This document shows positions 24,265-34,426 of a stretch of DNA of 50,923 nt, one piece after another. This DNA comes from Fragilariopsis cylindrus CCMP1102 (lineage: Eukaryota > Bacillariophyta > Bacillariophyceae > Bacillariales > Bacillariaceae). The stretch spans positions 1 to 50,923 of the forward strand of contig FMBT01000561.1 of NCBI GenBank assembly GCA_900095095.1, given 5' to 3'. Position 1 is the stretch's first letter, and every line of letters starts with the position of its first letter. Position numbers and translations under genes: made by a program. Under the pieces are notes generated by a model. That model was given only the letters and a program-made list of their open reading frames with translations. It was not told the origin of the DNA and ran no database searches.

Positions 24265-26900
24265 TTATCGGGTGGGTAATGTCAAAGCCTGTTCTGGATC
24301 ACATGTTTCTCCCCACGGTAGATCATCAGGAACCAATAGTAGTGGATTGTCTGAATAACAATTTACAAAATCCGCTTGGCATTCCCAATTTCCGTCACAT
24401 CTGCAACTTACACTGGGAGAACATGTTAGATCTTCCCAGGTGCACCCAATATAAACATAGTTATAGTCACATTCAAGGTCGTCTACGTATTCATTCCCGC
24501 ATGAACCAAGTTGGAATGTATCCGGACACTCCTTAATAAGACGATCATCATAATTCGTGGTGTCGGAACAACACTTGAAACAAGAGTCGGAAGATCGGTA
24601 GGAGGAGTGATAGAAGGTGAAGTTGAGACTATTATTTCTTGTGGTATAACTTCATTCGGATCGCATTCTTCTCCCCACGGCAATCCTTCATCTGGAGAAA
24701 TCCCCTGATCTATTTCGCAGGGCTTTATGAAATCTCCTGTACAAAACGCGCAGGGTTTTATAAAATCTCCGGTACAAAACCAATTGCCTTGTTGACAATC
24801 ACATGTAACAGATGGTAAGCACGTAAGAGCATCCCACGTACAACCATGATATATATGGCTATAGCTACACTGTAGATTTTCTTGGAACTCAGCACACTTT
24901 CCGAGTTTAAGAGATAGTGGGCATTCTGTAGAAAGAGCATCGGTCACCGATATTGTTTCTAATGAAGTAGACGGACTTAATGATGTATCGGACGGTGGAT
25001 CACTTGGACTTGTGGTAGGCGATTGAGTGGGCGATGATGTTGGTGAATCAGTAGGTGACATCGTTGGTGAATCAGAGGGTGATGTCGTAGGCGATTGAGT
25101 GGGCGACGATGTTGGTGAATCAGAGGGTGATGTCGTAGGCGAATCTGACGGTGGTGAAGATAGTCGTGATATGTCATCATATGGGTTGCATGATTCACCT
25201 AATGGTGGTAAATCAGCATGTCGTCGAAGTCCACAACTGCCGTATTTTTTCTCAACACATGACCAGATTCCATCATTCTTACCATATGGACTCTCGCATG
25301 AGCATTCTACTGTTGGACCACAGATCAAATAATTCCACGAACAGCCCATGTAGACGTAATCATATTTGCAATCTCGATTGTTGATTGAAGCACTGCATAT
25401 TGCATCAGGTTTATAATTTATCGGACACACTACGGCCTGGGTCGGGAGAGAGGATGTCGGTACGTCTTTCGAGGTTGGGGATAGACTGCTGGTTGGTCCT
25501 GTAGTAACGGTTAGTGCGGATGTTGATACACCGATTGTCGGTAAATTAGTGGAAGTAGAACTTATGGCTGCGCTTGTTGGTAAATACGCATTTGGATCGC
25601 ATTCTCCTTCTACTATTCCCGGATCTGAATCTAAACCCCAGCACGGCTGCTCGAAAATCCCATCACAGCTCCAATCTCCTCCTGGTAGACATATACATGT
25701 CACACTCGGAACACACGCGAGGACATCAAAAGTACAACCGGTGTAGATATAATTGTATCCACAATTTAGATTTTCTTCAAATCCATTACATCCTTTGCCC
25801 AGTGGGGCATTGTTCGGGCATGAATCAATAGGTACGGAGGTCGGAGTTGTACTAGGACTCAGGCTCGGGCCATCGCTGGGTACAGAACTGCTGACGGATT
25901 TTACTGACGAGATTGGAACTGCAGTAGGATTGATGAGCTTTGGTACAGCCTTACTAGATGCACCGGTCGAAATTGTCCCATCGCTAGGTATATCACTAAG
26001 GAGATTGGGGGACAAACTTGGAAAATCGGATGGCGTATTAGAAGGGCTTCCTGTAGGAACCGAGGAAGGATTATGACTTGGACCATCGCTGGGGACGTCG
26101 CTTATACTATCGTCTGGATCATCAACAGATACTTCTGTTCTGTTGGAAGGGGATGGTAACAATTGGGACGGCGACAAGATTGACGACGACGATATAGAAG
26201 GTGTTATTGCCGTTGATGATCTTCCTGGTTTTTTTCTGCTTGTAAAGTATTTCGGTAGTTGCTTGGTCTGATGTATATCGCTAACTCTTTCTGTAGCTTT
26301 TTCTGGTAGGAACATACCTCTCGAATGAAATGAAGGTAGGAATTTTTCATCTGGTAAAGAATCGCTACTGACCACAACATTATCGCTGGCAGTCAAGTCC
26401 ATATCCACCTCCACCTCCTCCAATACGATGGTGCCATCTTCCTTAATCTCATCACCGTTTTCAACAATAATACCGCTAATGACATCGTTATCGTTGTTTT
26501 CTCCTGCCTCTTCTTCTGTACGCTCTAGTTGTTGTTGATCGATTATTTCTATGATATCGTCTCTATTGACAACTGTTATACTTTCTTCCCCGTCTTCTTC
26601 CTGGTCCTGACCTTGGGTGATGTTTAGGGTTCTGTTATTGGTGTCGTATACATCAGCATAATCTATTCCTTTGCTACCACTAATAGAAAGTGAAGAGTAA
26701 TTCGTTTCAATGCTATTACTATTGTCGTTCCAATTGCTATGATGCGGAGATGACGTTGACGTAGATTCTGAAGCGGCATCACCTGCCGTATTCTTGTTCT
26801 GGAAATCAGTAATAAAAAAAGTTACAAGTACCGTCGTCACTAATACGACTACTATCGCTACTTGTAACCCTATTAATCGTTTCAAACACTCAGGACGCAT
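24265..26900 (-). CDS. Type II membrane protein with four Cys modules and PS/PT stalks
   Basis: Residues 11-30 (GLQVAIVVVLVTTVLVTFFI) are a single N-terminal membrane anchor, followed by an acidic region and a PS-rich stalk (250-355). Three Cys modules lie at about 361-434, 492-571 and 660-746, separated by SPTTSPSDSPT-type linkers. Each has the core C-x-Y-x-Y-[IV]-Y-x-G-C-[ST]-[WF]-x-x-L-x-C-x-P-[ST]-V-x-C-x-C, then W-x-C and an acidic GE-x-C-[DN]-P end. The frame then shifts near 24585 by one lost base, and the other frame supplies a complete fourth module (CDYNYVYIGCTWEDLTCSPS ... GETCDPEQ) to TAA at 24265. Restored length is 2637 nt, 878 residues. The plan suggests a cell-surface or cell-wall protein; the family is unnamed to me. 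Confidence 0.68.
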
Positions 26901-27269
26901 CGTTCGTTATTCTATTCTGTCTGAAAGTTCAATCGACTAACAAGATGGATATATCTCAAGTAAATAATCAGAGTGCACATGGAATTGTTATAGATAAAGA
27001 GATGATGTATAACATGTATAGCTGTAGTAGAACGGTATGTTAGACCAAAAATCATAAGAATATTGAGCACAAAAAGTGAGGCAAAGTACTAACGACAATC
27101 TTGAGTAACGGATTTCGTTTTTTAGTATGCCGGAACAACAAAACTACAACGACAAAAATTCGGGGTTAACAAATTTTTTAGTAATTTCAAAATTTTAAAG
27201 AAGCCCAAAAATACGGAAGAATTTTAATTTATTTGGTACAACAGCCCCGTCGCGTGCCATCTTTGAAAC
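26901..27269. other. 5' flank of the Cys-module gene
   Basis: No gene seen. CpG is normal here (cgtcgcg at about 27247), so the CpG-poor block begins just to the right. Confidence 0.4.
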
Positions 27270-28247
27270 AGTTTAAAAAAAATGATGATGTTGTACACTA
27301 CAGTACTATGTGTATTGGAGAAAATGTGAGGCATTCTGTGAGGCTGGTGATGTTGAATTATTAATATCACACTCTTGCTACTGTATTTCGAGTCACTACT
27401 TGATTATCTTTGCTATGATATATTGTAATAAAGTCCTGAAAAGACAGTGTTAATTGCTTTATTTATATCAGGTAGATTGATTACACTCTTTGAAACTAGA
27501 TTCATAAATAAGTATGAGCAACAATACAATTGATGTGAAGTAAAGGACAGGTTCATTGGCTGTGCTAGCGCTTCTGACAGATAACATGTAGATAACAGAT
27601 GTCCAGTGTGACAACAACAAAAGTCAGCATGCCATTAATACAAATAATGAAAAGCTTGCATAGTTGTTTATCTCACTGATATTCGACCCGGTCAATCATA
27701 ATGCACCCATACAATTAAATCCACCACAGGTCTCAAACCAGATTGATTCCCAACAGTTGATGAGCATGCTCTTGAGATATCCTTACTTCTTAAACTGGAA
27801 GGGAAAGGATGTTATGGATTGACAGATAAAGGTCTGATCAGAGACATGCCACAGGCTATCATATCTTTGTTACTGGTACAACTGTACATGTGTTTGCTGT
27901 TTGATAGACACTAACTTTTCAAACAGGTTCAGCCAAAAATAATACTATGTGTGTGCTATGCCAACACAAATAAATGTAATTATATTATGAGAATACCCGC
28001 CCTACAACACAGACTGCAAGTGAACAATTCATCTTTCTTTCTGGTGGTAGCATGTAACATAAGCAAGATGGAACTTCACCATCACAACAAAGAACTATTA
28101 ATGAATAAATAATGTATTCTGTGTCCTTCAGTTTAATATGAACTGTATGTTGTGTTGTTTTGTAGTCTAAATGATCTAGTTTTTATCTGAGTCTTGGGCA
28201 TAATGCTAAAATGCTATTCCATTTTTTTTTACCTAGGTGGAGGTGGG

Positions 28248-28255
28248 TATAAAAG
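28248..28255 (+). promoter_or_regulatory. TATA-box-like site inside block B
   Basis: gggtataaaagggcagcagc is a strong TATA context, but no gene follows within 2 kb. It may be the old promoter of a mobile element. Confidence 0.25.
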
Positions 28256-28589
28256 GGCAGCAGCAAAAGCTCCCAGAGAAATATTGAAGAAAGAAACCAT
28301 CAGTCAGCTCACCTCAAATGGTAAAGCTCAAACAAAGCTAGTGCCAGTATAATATATTCCCAGAAGCACTTACTGCTTTTGTAGTATTTGTATTCAGCAT
28401 GACACATAGCATAATACAGATGAGGTGCTTCAACGCAACATTACATACCATGTATTATGTCCTTGATTAATTGTATGTGCTTATATACACTTTACAAGGA
28501 GGTGAGTTCTGCTGAGAGAGCACGAACATTTCAGATATTAACGATATATATTATAGATCGCACAATTGGGGATGTATAATGATCAAACA

Positions 28590-28980
28590 GGTGGTTGAGG
28601 AATTATATTTATTTTGCTTTTGTGGTAGGTACACAAAACACAACATGATTTTTGATCAGAAATGAACACAAAACATCTCATTTGAAAGGGTTGCAGACAA
28701 CAACACCAGATGGGTTGGGTGCACTAATATCCATATAGCTGACAAGAACATTATGTGTGCCTCCTACAACTTTTCTGTTCCGGTGGTTGAGGAATTATAT
28801 TTATTTGGTTAAGGAATTATATTTATTTTGCTTTTGTGACAGGCACACAAAAACAACATGATTTTTGATCAGAAATGAACATAAAATGTCTCATTTGAAC
28901 CAGATGGGTTGGGTGCACTAAAATCCACATAGTGGACTAGAACATTGTGTTTCCCTCCTATCAGCCACGGTGGTTCATCA
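28590..28980. repeat. Direct repeat, period 214 bp
   Basis: Copy 1 runs 28590-28791 and copy 2 about 28806-28980. They share gaattatatttattttgc, the stretch atgatttttgatcagaaatg, and gatgggttgggtgcactaa. A third diverged relative may start near 29070 (ggtgcaccaaaatcc). Deletions distinguish the copies. Confidence 0.7.
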
Positions 28981-30120
28981 TCACCTGATTGTTTTATCTC
29001 ACAAATTCTCTAGTGGAGTTTGGTTATTGGATAATAAGATGAATAACTTCTACTTAGGTTCTAGAACCTGCCTGGTGCACCAAAATCCCACCCAGTAATC
29101 CATCTCATACACATAGGGGATGAACCAAGTGTTGTGATCCCTCATACTTACCTTAATCTTGCCTTCAGAACACGAACATTGCATTTTGGCCAACATGTCA
29201 TAATTCCATGCTTAAAAGTATCATTCAGAAATAGGCTGCCACAACATCAAAAAAAGGAATTGGACCATGGTCTGGACACGCAGATACCTTTCATATATAC
29301 ATATGGTCAGAACACACCAAGAATACTTGAAACATTTGCCAGATTGGTGGTGGGGTGGTGGGGAACAATAGAATAGACATAAAATGGCCCAAAATGCACA
29401 CATTACAAAAATATTTGAGATGCTACCGCACCCATACCAGGTCCCAAATAAAATAACTAGGCACCAACATAATTCATAAAGATTTAGGATTCTATCATTT
29501 TTTAGGTAACCATACATATATTTGGGGTGCCACAGGTCAACACCCACCGCTATTAAAGACACACAATTTCTCCAAGTGCCAAGTGCATTTGTAATCAAGG
29601 CCGTGATGCACCATCAATACAGACCTAGTAACCTTTAAAAATTGTATGGAGCTCAACATTATACCTATGGGTACAAGGTCCAACTATTGCTTAGGGCTCT
29701 AGGGAGGTTAGGAAGGTGTTAGGGTGTGCTAAGCTGCCAAAAGGGTCATTTAGGCCCCAAAACAGGTTTTCCCCCTTTAGCACCCACATCAGACATGGTC
29801 CTGCCCATAGCTTGCCAAGTTTATATTGCCTTTGGTGTATATGGTCAATCCCATGTACTTACTTTGGGACAATTCATCCCTTTGAATGTGTATTAGGTCT
29901 CATACCCCCCAAAATGGGCCATTTCCCCATGTCCTAGGCTGCATCACACCCTTTGCCACCTTCCAGTGTGGAGAACACATACCTAGCGCCCCAAAGTACG
30001 GTCCAGGTATCCACCCCATGCATATTAAGCTCTTATTTTACCATCTGAATGGGAGTTTATACATGCTAGGACGGGTTAGAATGCCAGAAAGTGGACTGGT
30101 ACAGGTAGCAAGTACCACAG

Positions 30121-30587
30121 GATATGATTTAGTTTTTCCGCGTTATTTCGCGCACCAAAAAACACACTTTAAGAGCATATATTGTTTGTAATTTGGTTGC
30201 ATTTGCCATGTTCTCAGGTATAATCGTGAAAAGTTAAGAAAGAAAAAGAGGAGGATAACTAAAACTTCTTACTACTTATAGCTATTGTAGGACGACTGGT
30301 CTAGACTACTCCTACTCTAGTCTAGACTACTCTATTCTATTCTATTCTATTCTAATCTAATCTGCTTCGACTCGACTCGACTTGATTCGACTATTCCATA
30401 CGAATTCTTCCACATTTCATACCGTAGCGAAGATCAATAATCATTCTACTTCTGTGTTGGTGTTGCAACGGGTAGGTAGCATGTTTTACATACAGTTGTA
30501 GCTAAATGAATCTAGTCTTTTCTATTTCTCTCTCTCTCTCGTCCTTATTATAAAATAAATATAATATTATTTGGATGGATGGATGGA
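30121..30587. other. 3' flank of the methyltransferase with pentamer repeats
   Basis: Contains tctagactact and (tctat)n, (tcgac)n arrays at 30298-30395 and a ggatggatggatgga run just beyond the stop codon. No gene seen. Confidence 0.5.
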
Positions 30588-32189
30588 TTAGGATGGATCG
30601 ATATTATAAGTAATTTTATATATCCGTATTTTTGTATTTGTATCTATTGTTACATCTTCATAATGAAAATTATATTCTTTCAATGTCTGAAATAGATTAT
30701 TTTCAACAATTTGACTACGACGTTGATAGGATAATAAAATTATTGGTGGTTCTTTTTTCTGTTGCTTATGTTCCATACAAAATGTACAACATATATAATA
30801 CAATGTTTCAACTAATGGACGTACTAATGAATCCACCCATACAACATCTGCAGCTAAGATTATATCTGGTATCCATACTATTTTATCATGATCATGATGA
30901 TCATCATCATCATTTTTGCTTTTGTTATTGATGCTATTATTAGTATTTTGTGGAAAGAATATTTTATCAGCTGTATTCCTATAATCGAACCAATCTAAAA
31001 TTTCACCACTTATACTACCACTACTACTACCACTACTCCTTTTTGATGACAAGGATGCTGTATCATCTGTTGGACTACAATTAGTATTAGTAACGTTAGT
31101 AGTAGTAACGTTAGGACTGGTAGTAGAAGTAATAGTAGTATTACTACTAATATTTTGACGTAAATTATTCATGGAATACTCTAAATCTGTGACAATAACT
31201 TTTGTGGATTGAAATGCAACAGAACATGATATACCAACAAATCCTGTACCTGAACCTAATTCTAATATATTCTTATTACGTACTATATAACAATCATTTT
31301 TACAATCATTATTTCTGTTACAATCATTATTTTCATTATTATTATCATAACATTCTAAAAATTTGGTTAATGCAATAGCACCATCCCAGATATTGGTACC
31401 AGTCCCTAATCCTGAATTACTAATTTCATTAATCTTGATTGGAGAACCATTCACAACGAAGGAACCATCCTCATCAATACTGGTACCATACGAGTATTCA
31501 CGCCATGGCAAGGCTAAATATGGTTGCGGTCGCAGATTATGCGTCGTATCATTCGTCGTCGTCGTGCTGCTGTTGTTGTTGCTGTTATCTTTATAATCAA
31601 TTGAAATCCGAAGACGACAACATTTTGATGGAATATCATGAATTGATTTCAGTAAATGGAATTTTTCTAATCTTGGATTATATAATTCAATTATCATACC
31701 TGTTGAATTTATCATTTTGATTGTTGTTGGAGATGTCGTTGTTGTTTTCGTTGTTGGAGATGTCGTTGTGACAGTCGCAATACTACTAGTACCGTCGTCG
31801 TCGTCGACGTCGTCGTCCTCATCCTTCTTCTTCTTTTCATTAGAATTATCGACATCATCCTCGTCCTCATCATCATCAGACAGTAGCAATAATAGAGGAA
31901 GATCTAAAGATTTTATCAACATTCGTTTCAAATCTATAAGGTGTTGCAGCAGTTGTTGTTGTTGTTCTTCATCTTCATCACTAGTCTTATCAGTAGTAGT
32001 CTTATCACTAGAAGCAGTAGACAATGGTGGTAATTTCAATCGAACACGACGATATCCATCATCGAATGCGAATGCGAGGAAATCATGTTCATTACTACTA
32101 CTCGTATCATTGTTGTTGACCTCAACAATAGCAAGACAACTTCTACCAACAAGAACGTCAGTGGTGTTGCTATTGCTATTGGAGGACAT
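30588..32189 (-). CDS. METTL21-type protein-lysine methyltransferase
   Basis: Members of this seven-beta-strand family transfer methyl from S-adenosylmethionine to Lys on chaperones, elongation factors and similar proteins, in cytosol or nucleus. The 533-residue frame starts at ATG. Visible motifs: IWDGAIALTKFLE (267-279), the SAM loop NILELGSGTGFVGI (307-320), the acidic strand VIVTDLEYS (331-339), DIILAADVVW (442-451, the motif-IV position), and a late PPIILLSYQRRSQ strand (481-493). The N-terminal 200 residues and the segment 345-430 are mostly Asp, Asn, Ser and Thr fillers, which makes it longer than the usual 220-300 residues. The substrate cannot be told from the sequence. Confidence 0.83.
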   Translation of the reverse strand: MSSNSNSNTTDVLVGRSCLAIVEVNNNDTSSSNEHDFLAFAFDDGYRRVRLKLPPLSTASSDKTTTDKTSDEDEEQQQQLLQHLIDLKRMLIKSLDLPLLLLLSDDDEDEDDVDNSNEKKKKDEDDDVDDDDGTSSIATVTTTSPTTKTTTTSPTTIKMINSTGMIIELYNPRLEKFHLLKSIHDIPSKCCRLRISIDYKDNSNNNSSTTTTNDTTHNLRPQPYLALPWREYSYGTSIDEDGSFVVNGSPIKINEISNSGLGTGTNIWDGAIALTKFLECYDNNNENNDCNRNNDCKNDCYIVRNKNILELGSGTGFVGISCSVAFQSTKVIVTDLEYSMNNLRQNISSNTTITSTTSPNVTTTNVTNTNCSPTDDTASLSSKRSSGSSSGSISGEILDWFDYRNTADKIFFPQNTNNSINNKSKNDDDDHHDHDKIVWIPDIILAADVVWVDSLVRPLVETLYYICCTFCMEHKQQKKEPPIILLSYQRRSQIVENNLFQTLKEYNFHYEDVTIDTNTKIRIYKITYNIDPS

Positions 32190-32299
32190 ACTGTAGCATA
32201 TAATTTATTTGCGTGTAGTGATGATGATGATGATGATGATATGCATTTCTATGGGTGATGAATATGAGGAAGAGAGTTTTCAGGATTTATTTGAAGGCG

Positions 32300-32495
32300 C
32301 ACTGTACGAAGAATTATTAAAAAAATCGAGTGAAACAGTACAAATATTTCAGTCCCCCTGCCCTCGCTCGTGCGACAAAAAAGTACTTCGATTTGAGTGG
32401 ATGCAAGAAGAAGTACTAGTACATTGGGTTCGAAGAATTATTAAAAAAATCGAATGGAATAGTGAAAATATTTCCGTCCCCCGGCCCTCTCGTAA
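32300..32495. repeat. Two direct copies about 124 bp apart
   Basis: The stretch cgaagaattattaaaaaaat occurs at 32307 and 32431, each followed by a diverged aaatatttc(a/c)gtcccc tract ending in ccctc. A TTG-started frame spans both, but codon use and content do not support a gene. Confidence 0.6.
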
Positions 32496-32732
32496 ATATA
32501 TGATCGGACTTTCTAAGTTTCCCGAGCGACCCCCCCCTCATAAATTTCTACTCGTGACTCGTGATCTCCTCTACGTAGTAGTAGTAGTAGTAATGAGTAT
32601 GGAAAGTTGCTTAGCTAGATTAGACCATGAGAGCTCCAGCAGCTAGCCAGCTACGTAAAGTTTCTGAAATTGATTATTATAATGACGTATTTATGAATGA
32701 TGTTTAATTATTATTCTCAAATTACATTCCTC

Positions 32733-33505
32733 CTACTTTATATTCATTTTCATACCGTCGTCTCCTTCGGTGGTTGTCCAACATGAATCGGTACTATCTC
32801 CTGGATCATCGTTACGACAATGTTCGTTTTCACGACAACTTGCCTTGTTATCAATATATTGTCGACCACGTGATCTGTGGTAGGTAAAGTAAGAAGATGA
32901 GATGAGAGAGAAAAGTAAGATTGTTGTGTGGGTGGGATTATTGTACTTACGGGGGAGGGGGGGGGATGATAAGAAACGAAATATTACATGCAAATTTGAC
33001 TTACCAGCAGCACATTGTAGTATTTGTTTTAGGACAAGTTCCCAACCAACAGTTTCAACTTCAACCATAGCATTATCATATAAAGCTGTTTCACATAAGT
33101 CTTTTAATCTATCCTTCCATTACTCACCAGTTGTTTCTACTGTTCCTGTTAGACGGCGTAACTCTATCGTTAAACCACCAGAACATCGTGTAGTTTCTTC
33201 TAAATTATTTTGTTCACTATATGTTTCACGAATACGACGAAATAAGTACAACCAACTGCATTCCGTCTTTCCTATATCCAATACCTTAGTATAGTCAAAG
33301 CATGTTATTACTAGTTCTCGAATTACCGGAACAGCTTCAATGTCTTGTTCTGTGTCTTCTTCCCTTTCTTCTTCTTCTTCTTCTTCTGCTTTATCTTCAT
33401 CTTCATCTTCATCTTCATCTTCCTCATCTTCATCTTCACCAACATCATCTTCATCATCATCTTCATCATCATTGTCGTCAATGTTTGTTTTCGCTTTACG
33501 ACCTT
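32733..33505 (-). pseudogene. Decayed paralogue of the 34.4-kb secreted protein
   Basis: On the minus strand one frame runs from about 33505 to TAG 32733 with a single in-frame TAA at 33120-33122. After an acidic Asp/Glu run it reads TCFDYTKVLDIGKTECSWLY, LFRRIRETY and CSGGLTIELRRLTG, matching TCFDYREAFNIG, LFSRIRDEY and CSGGLTKELMTLTG in the intact gene next door. After the stop come WKDRLKDLCETALYD (intact: WIPALEEMLKSALD) and, after about 40 unrelated residues, SRGRQYIDNKASC and DDPGDSTDSCW (intact: SRDRQYNDNNGQC, EPGDNTDLCW). The signal peptide, middle and C-terminus are missing. The two copies lie head to head. Confidence 0.7.
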
Positions 33506-33867
33506 GTTAACAATGCTGTGCGATTGTTCTTCTGTAGTTTGCGATGGAATTCTTAAAAAAACTCTAAACAATAATCTATCGTTCTTACATATCCCCAGTA
33601 ATAATCTTATCTCAACAACAAGCTGAATTGTGACGCGATTGACTGCAGAGGCACTACGCCCATGGCGCTTACAAAGACACCCTGCCAAAAACATCAGAAG
33701 ACATCTTTCTTCCGAATGCTCTATATTTTCGATTTTATAACACAAGTAGGCAACGTACTCTGCTAGCCGCATCTAACTAATCGTAGAAATTCAGTAAATG
33801 GCGGTTACATTTATCGATGTTACGTCTTGGTTCTGTTTTTATTTTTGATTGAAACTTGATACTGCAG

Positions 33868-34140
33868 TATCGATGATAATCCGCATTTTAAGCCTTTTCT
33901 CCGCTTATCACAACAAACACATATGTATTTAACGAATTTAAAAAAGATCAACCATAAAGTACTATTAATGAAGCCCATGGCTTTTCTTTAGACGTTCTCC
34001 GTTTCCATAATAATCATCATTTTCTAGCCTTTTTCCGCATCAAACACATATTATTATGTGTTTAACGAATTTTAAAAGTTCAATAATAAAGTATCAATAA
34101 TGAAGCCCATCGCTTTTTTATAGGCGTTTTTCCATATATT
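33868..34140. repeat. Tandem 132-bp duplication between divergent paralogues
   Basis: gaagcccat at 33970 returns at 34102, and the surrounding cattttaagccttttctccgc / cattttctagcctttttccgc and acacat...tttaacgaatttaa blocks match in order. It lies in the shared upstream region, so it may duplicate promoter elements. Confidence 0.6.
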
Positions 34141-34426
34141 ATGTCTTGCGTATCGTTAATGACCGAAAATTCAACACCACGTGCTGTATCTACGGTACTA
34201 CTGCTTTATGTAAAACAAAATAAACGATCGAAGAATGTACGGAGGCAAAACAACTAGCTGGCTAACGTTTTACGTGCATAGCCTCTTGCATTCTACTCAT
34301 AATTTCAATTCCAATACAAAAGCTAAAAGATTATCATCATCTTCATCATCAACAAGCAGAAATAGCTCTCTCACTCCACCGTATCGCTCAACTCAACTCA
34401 ATCAATCAATCAGTCAATACAAAATC

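Larger units (their letters stand above)
27270..30120. other. CpG-poor repeat block B, decayed mobile DNA
   Basis: About 19 CpG by eye between 27301 and 30120, roughly a fifth of what the base composition predicts; TG and CA are abundant. No long reading frame. It contains a 214-bp direct repeat (28.6-29.0 kb), an isolated tataaaag at 28248-28255 and several G- or C-run patches (29.7-30.0 kb) unlike the rest of the window. Ordinary CpG density resumes at 30121. A methylated, mutated transposable-element graveyard is the simplest reading; I could not identify long terminal repeats or a primer-binding site. Confidence 0.55.

Noticed and set aside
29221-30191. Frames of 73-125 codons inside CpG-poor block B
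   Set aside because: Starts and composition are random-like and no frame spans the repeat copies.
32209-32646. Plus-strand 145-codon frame upstream of the methyltransferase
   Set aside because: Starts at TTG, spans a recent duplicated non-coding segment and has no domain.
33302-33626. Plus-strand His/Leu- and Phe/Ile-rich frames
   Set aside because: Antisense of the Asp/Glu run in the decayed paralogue.
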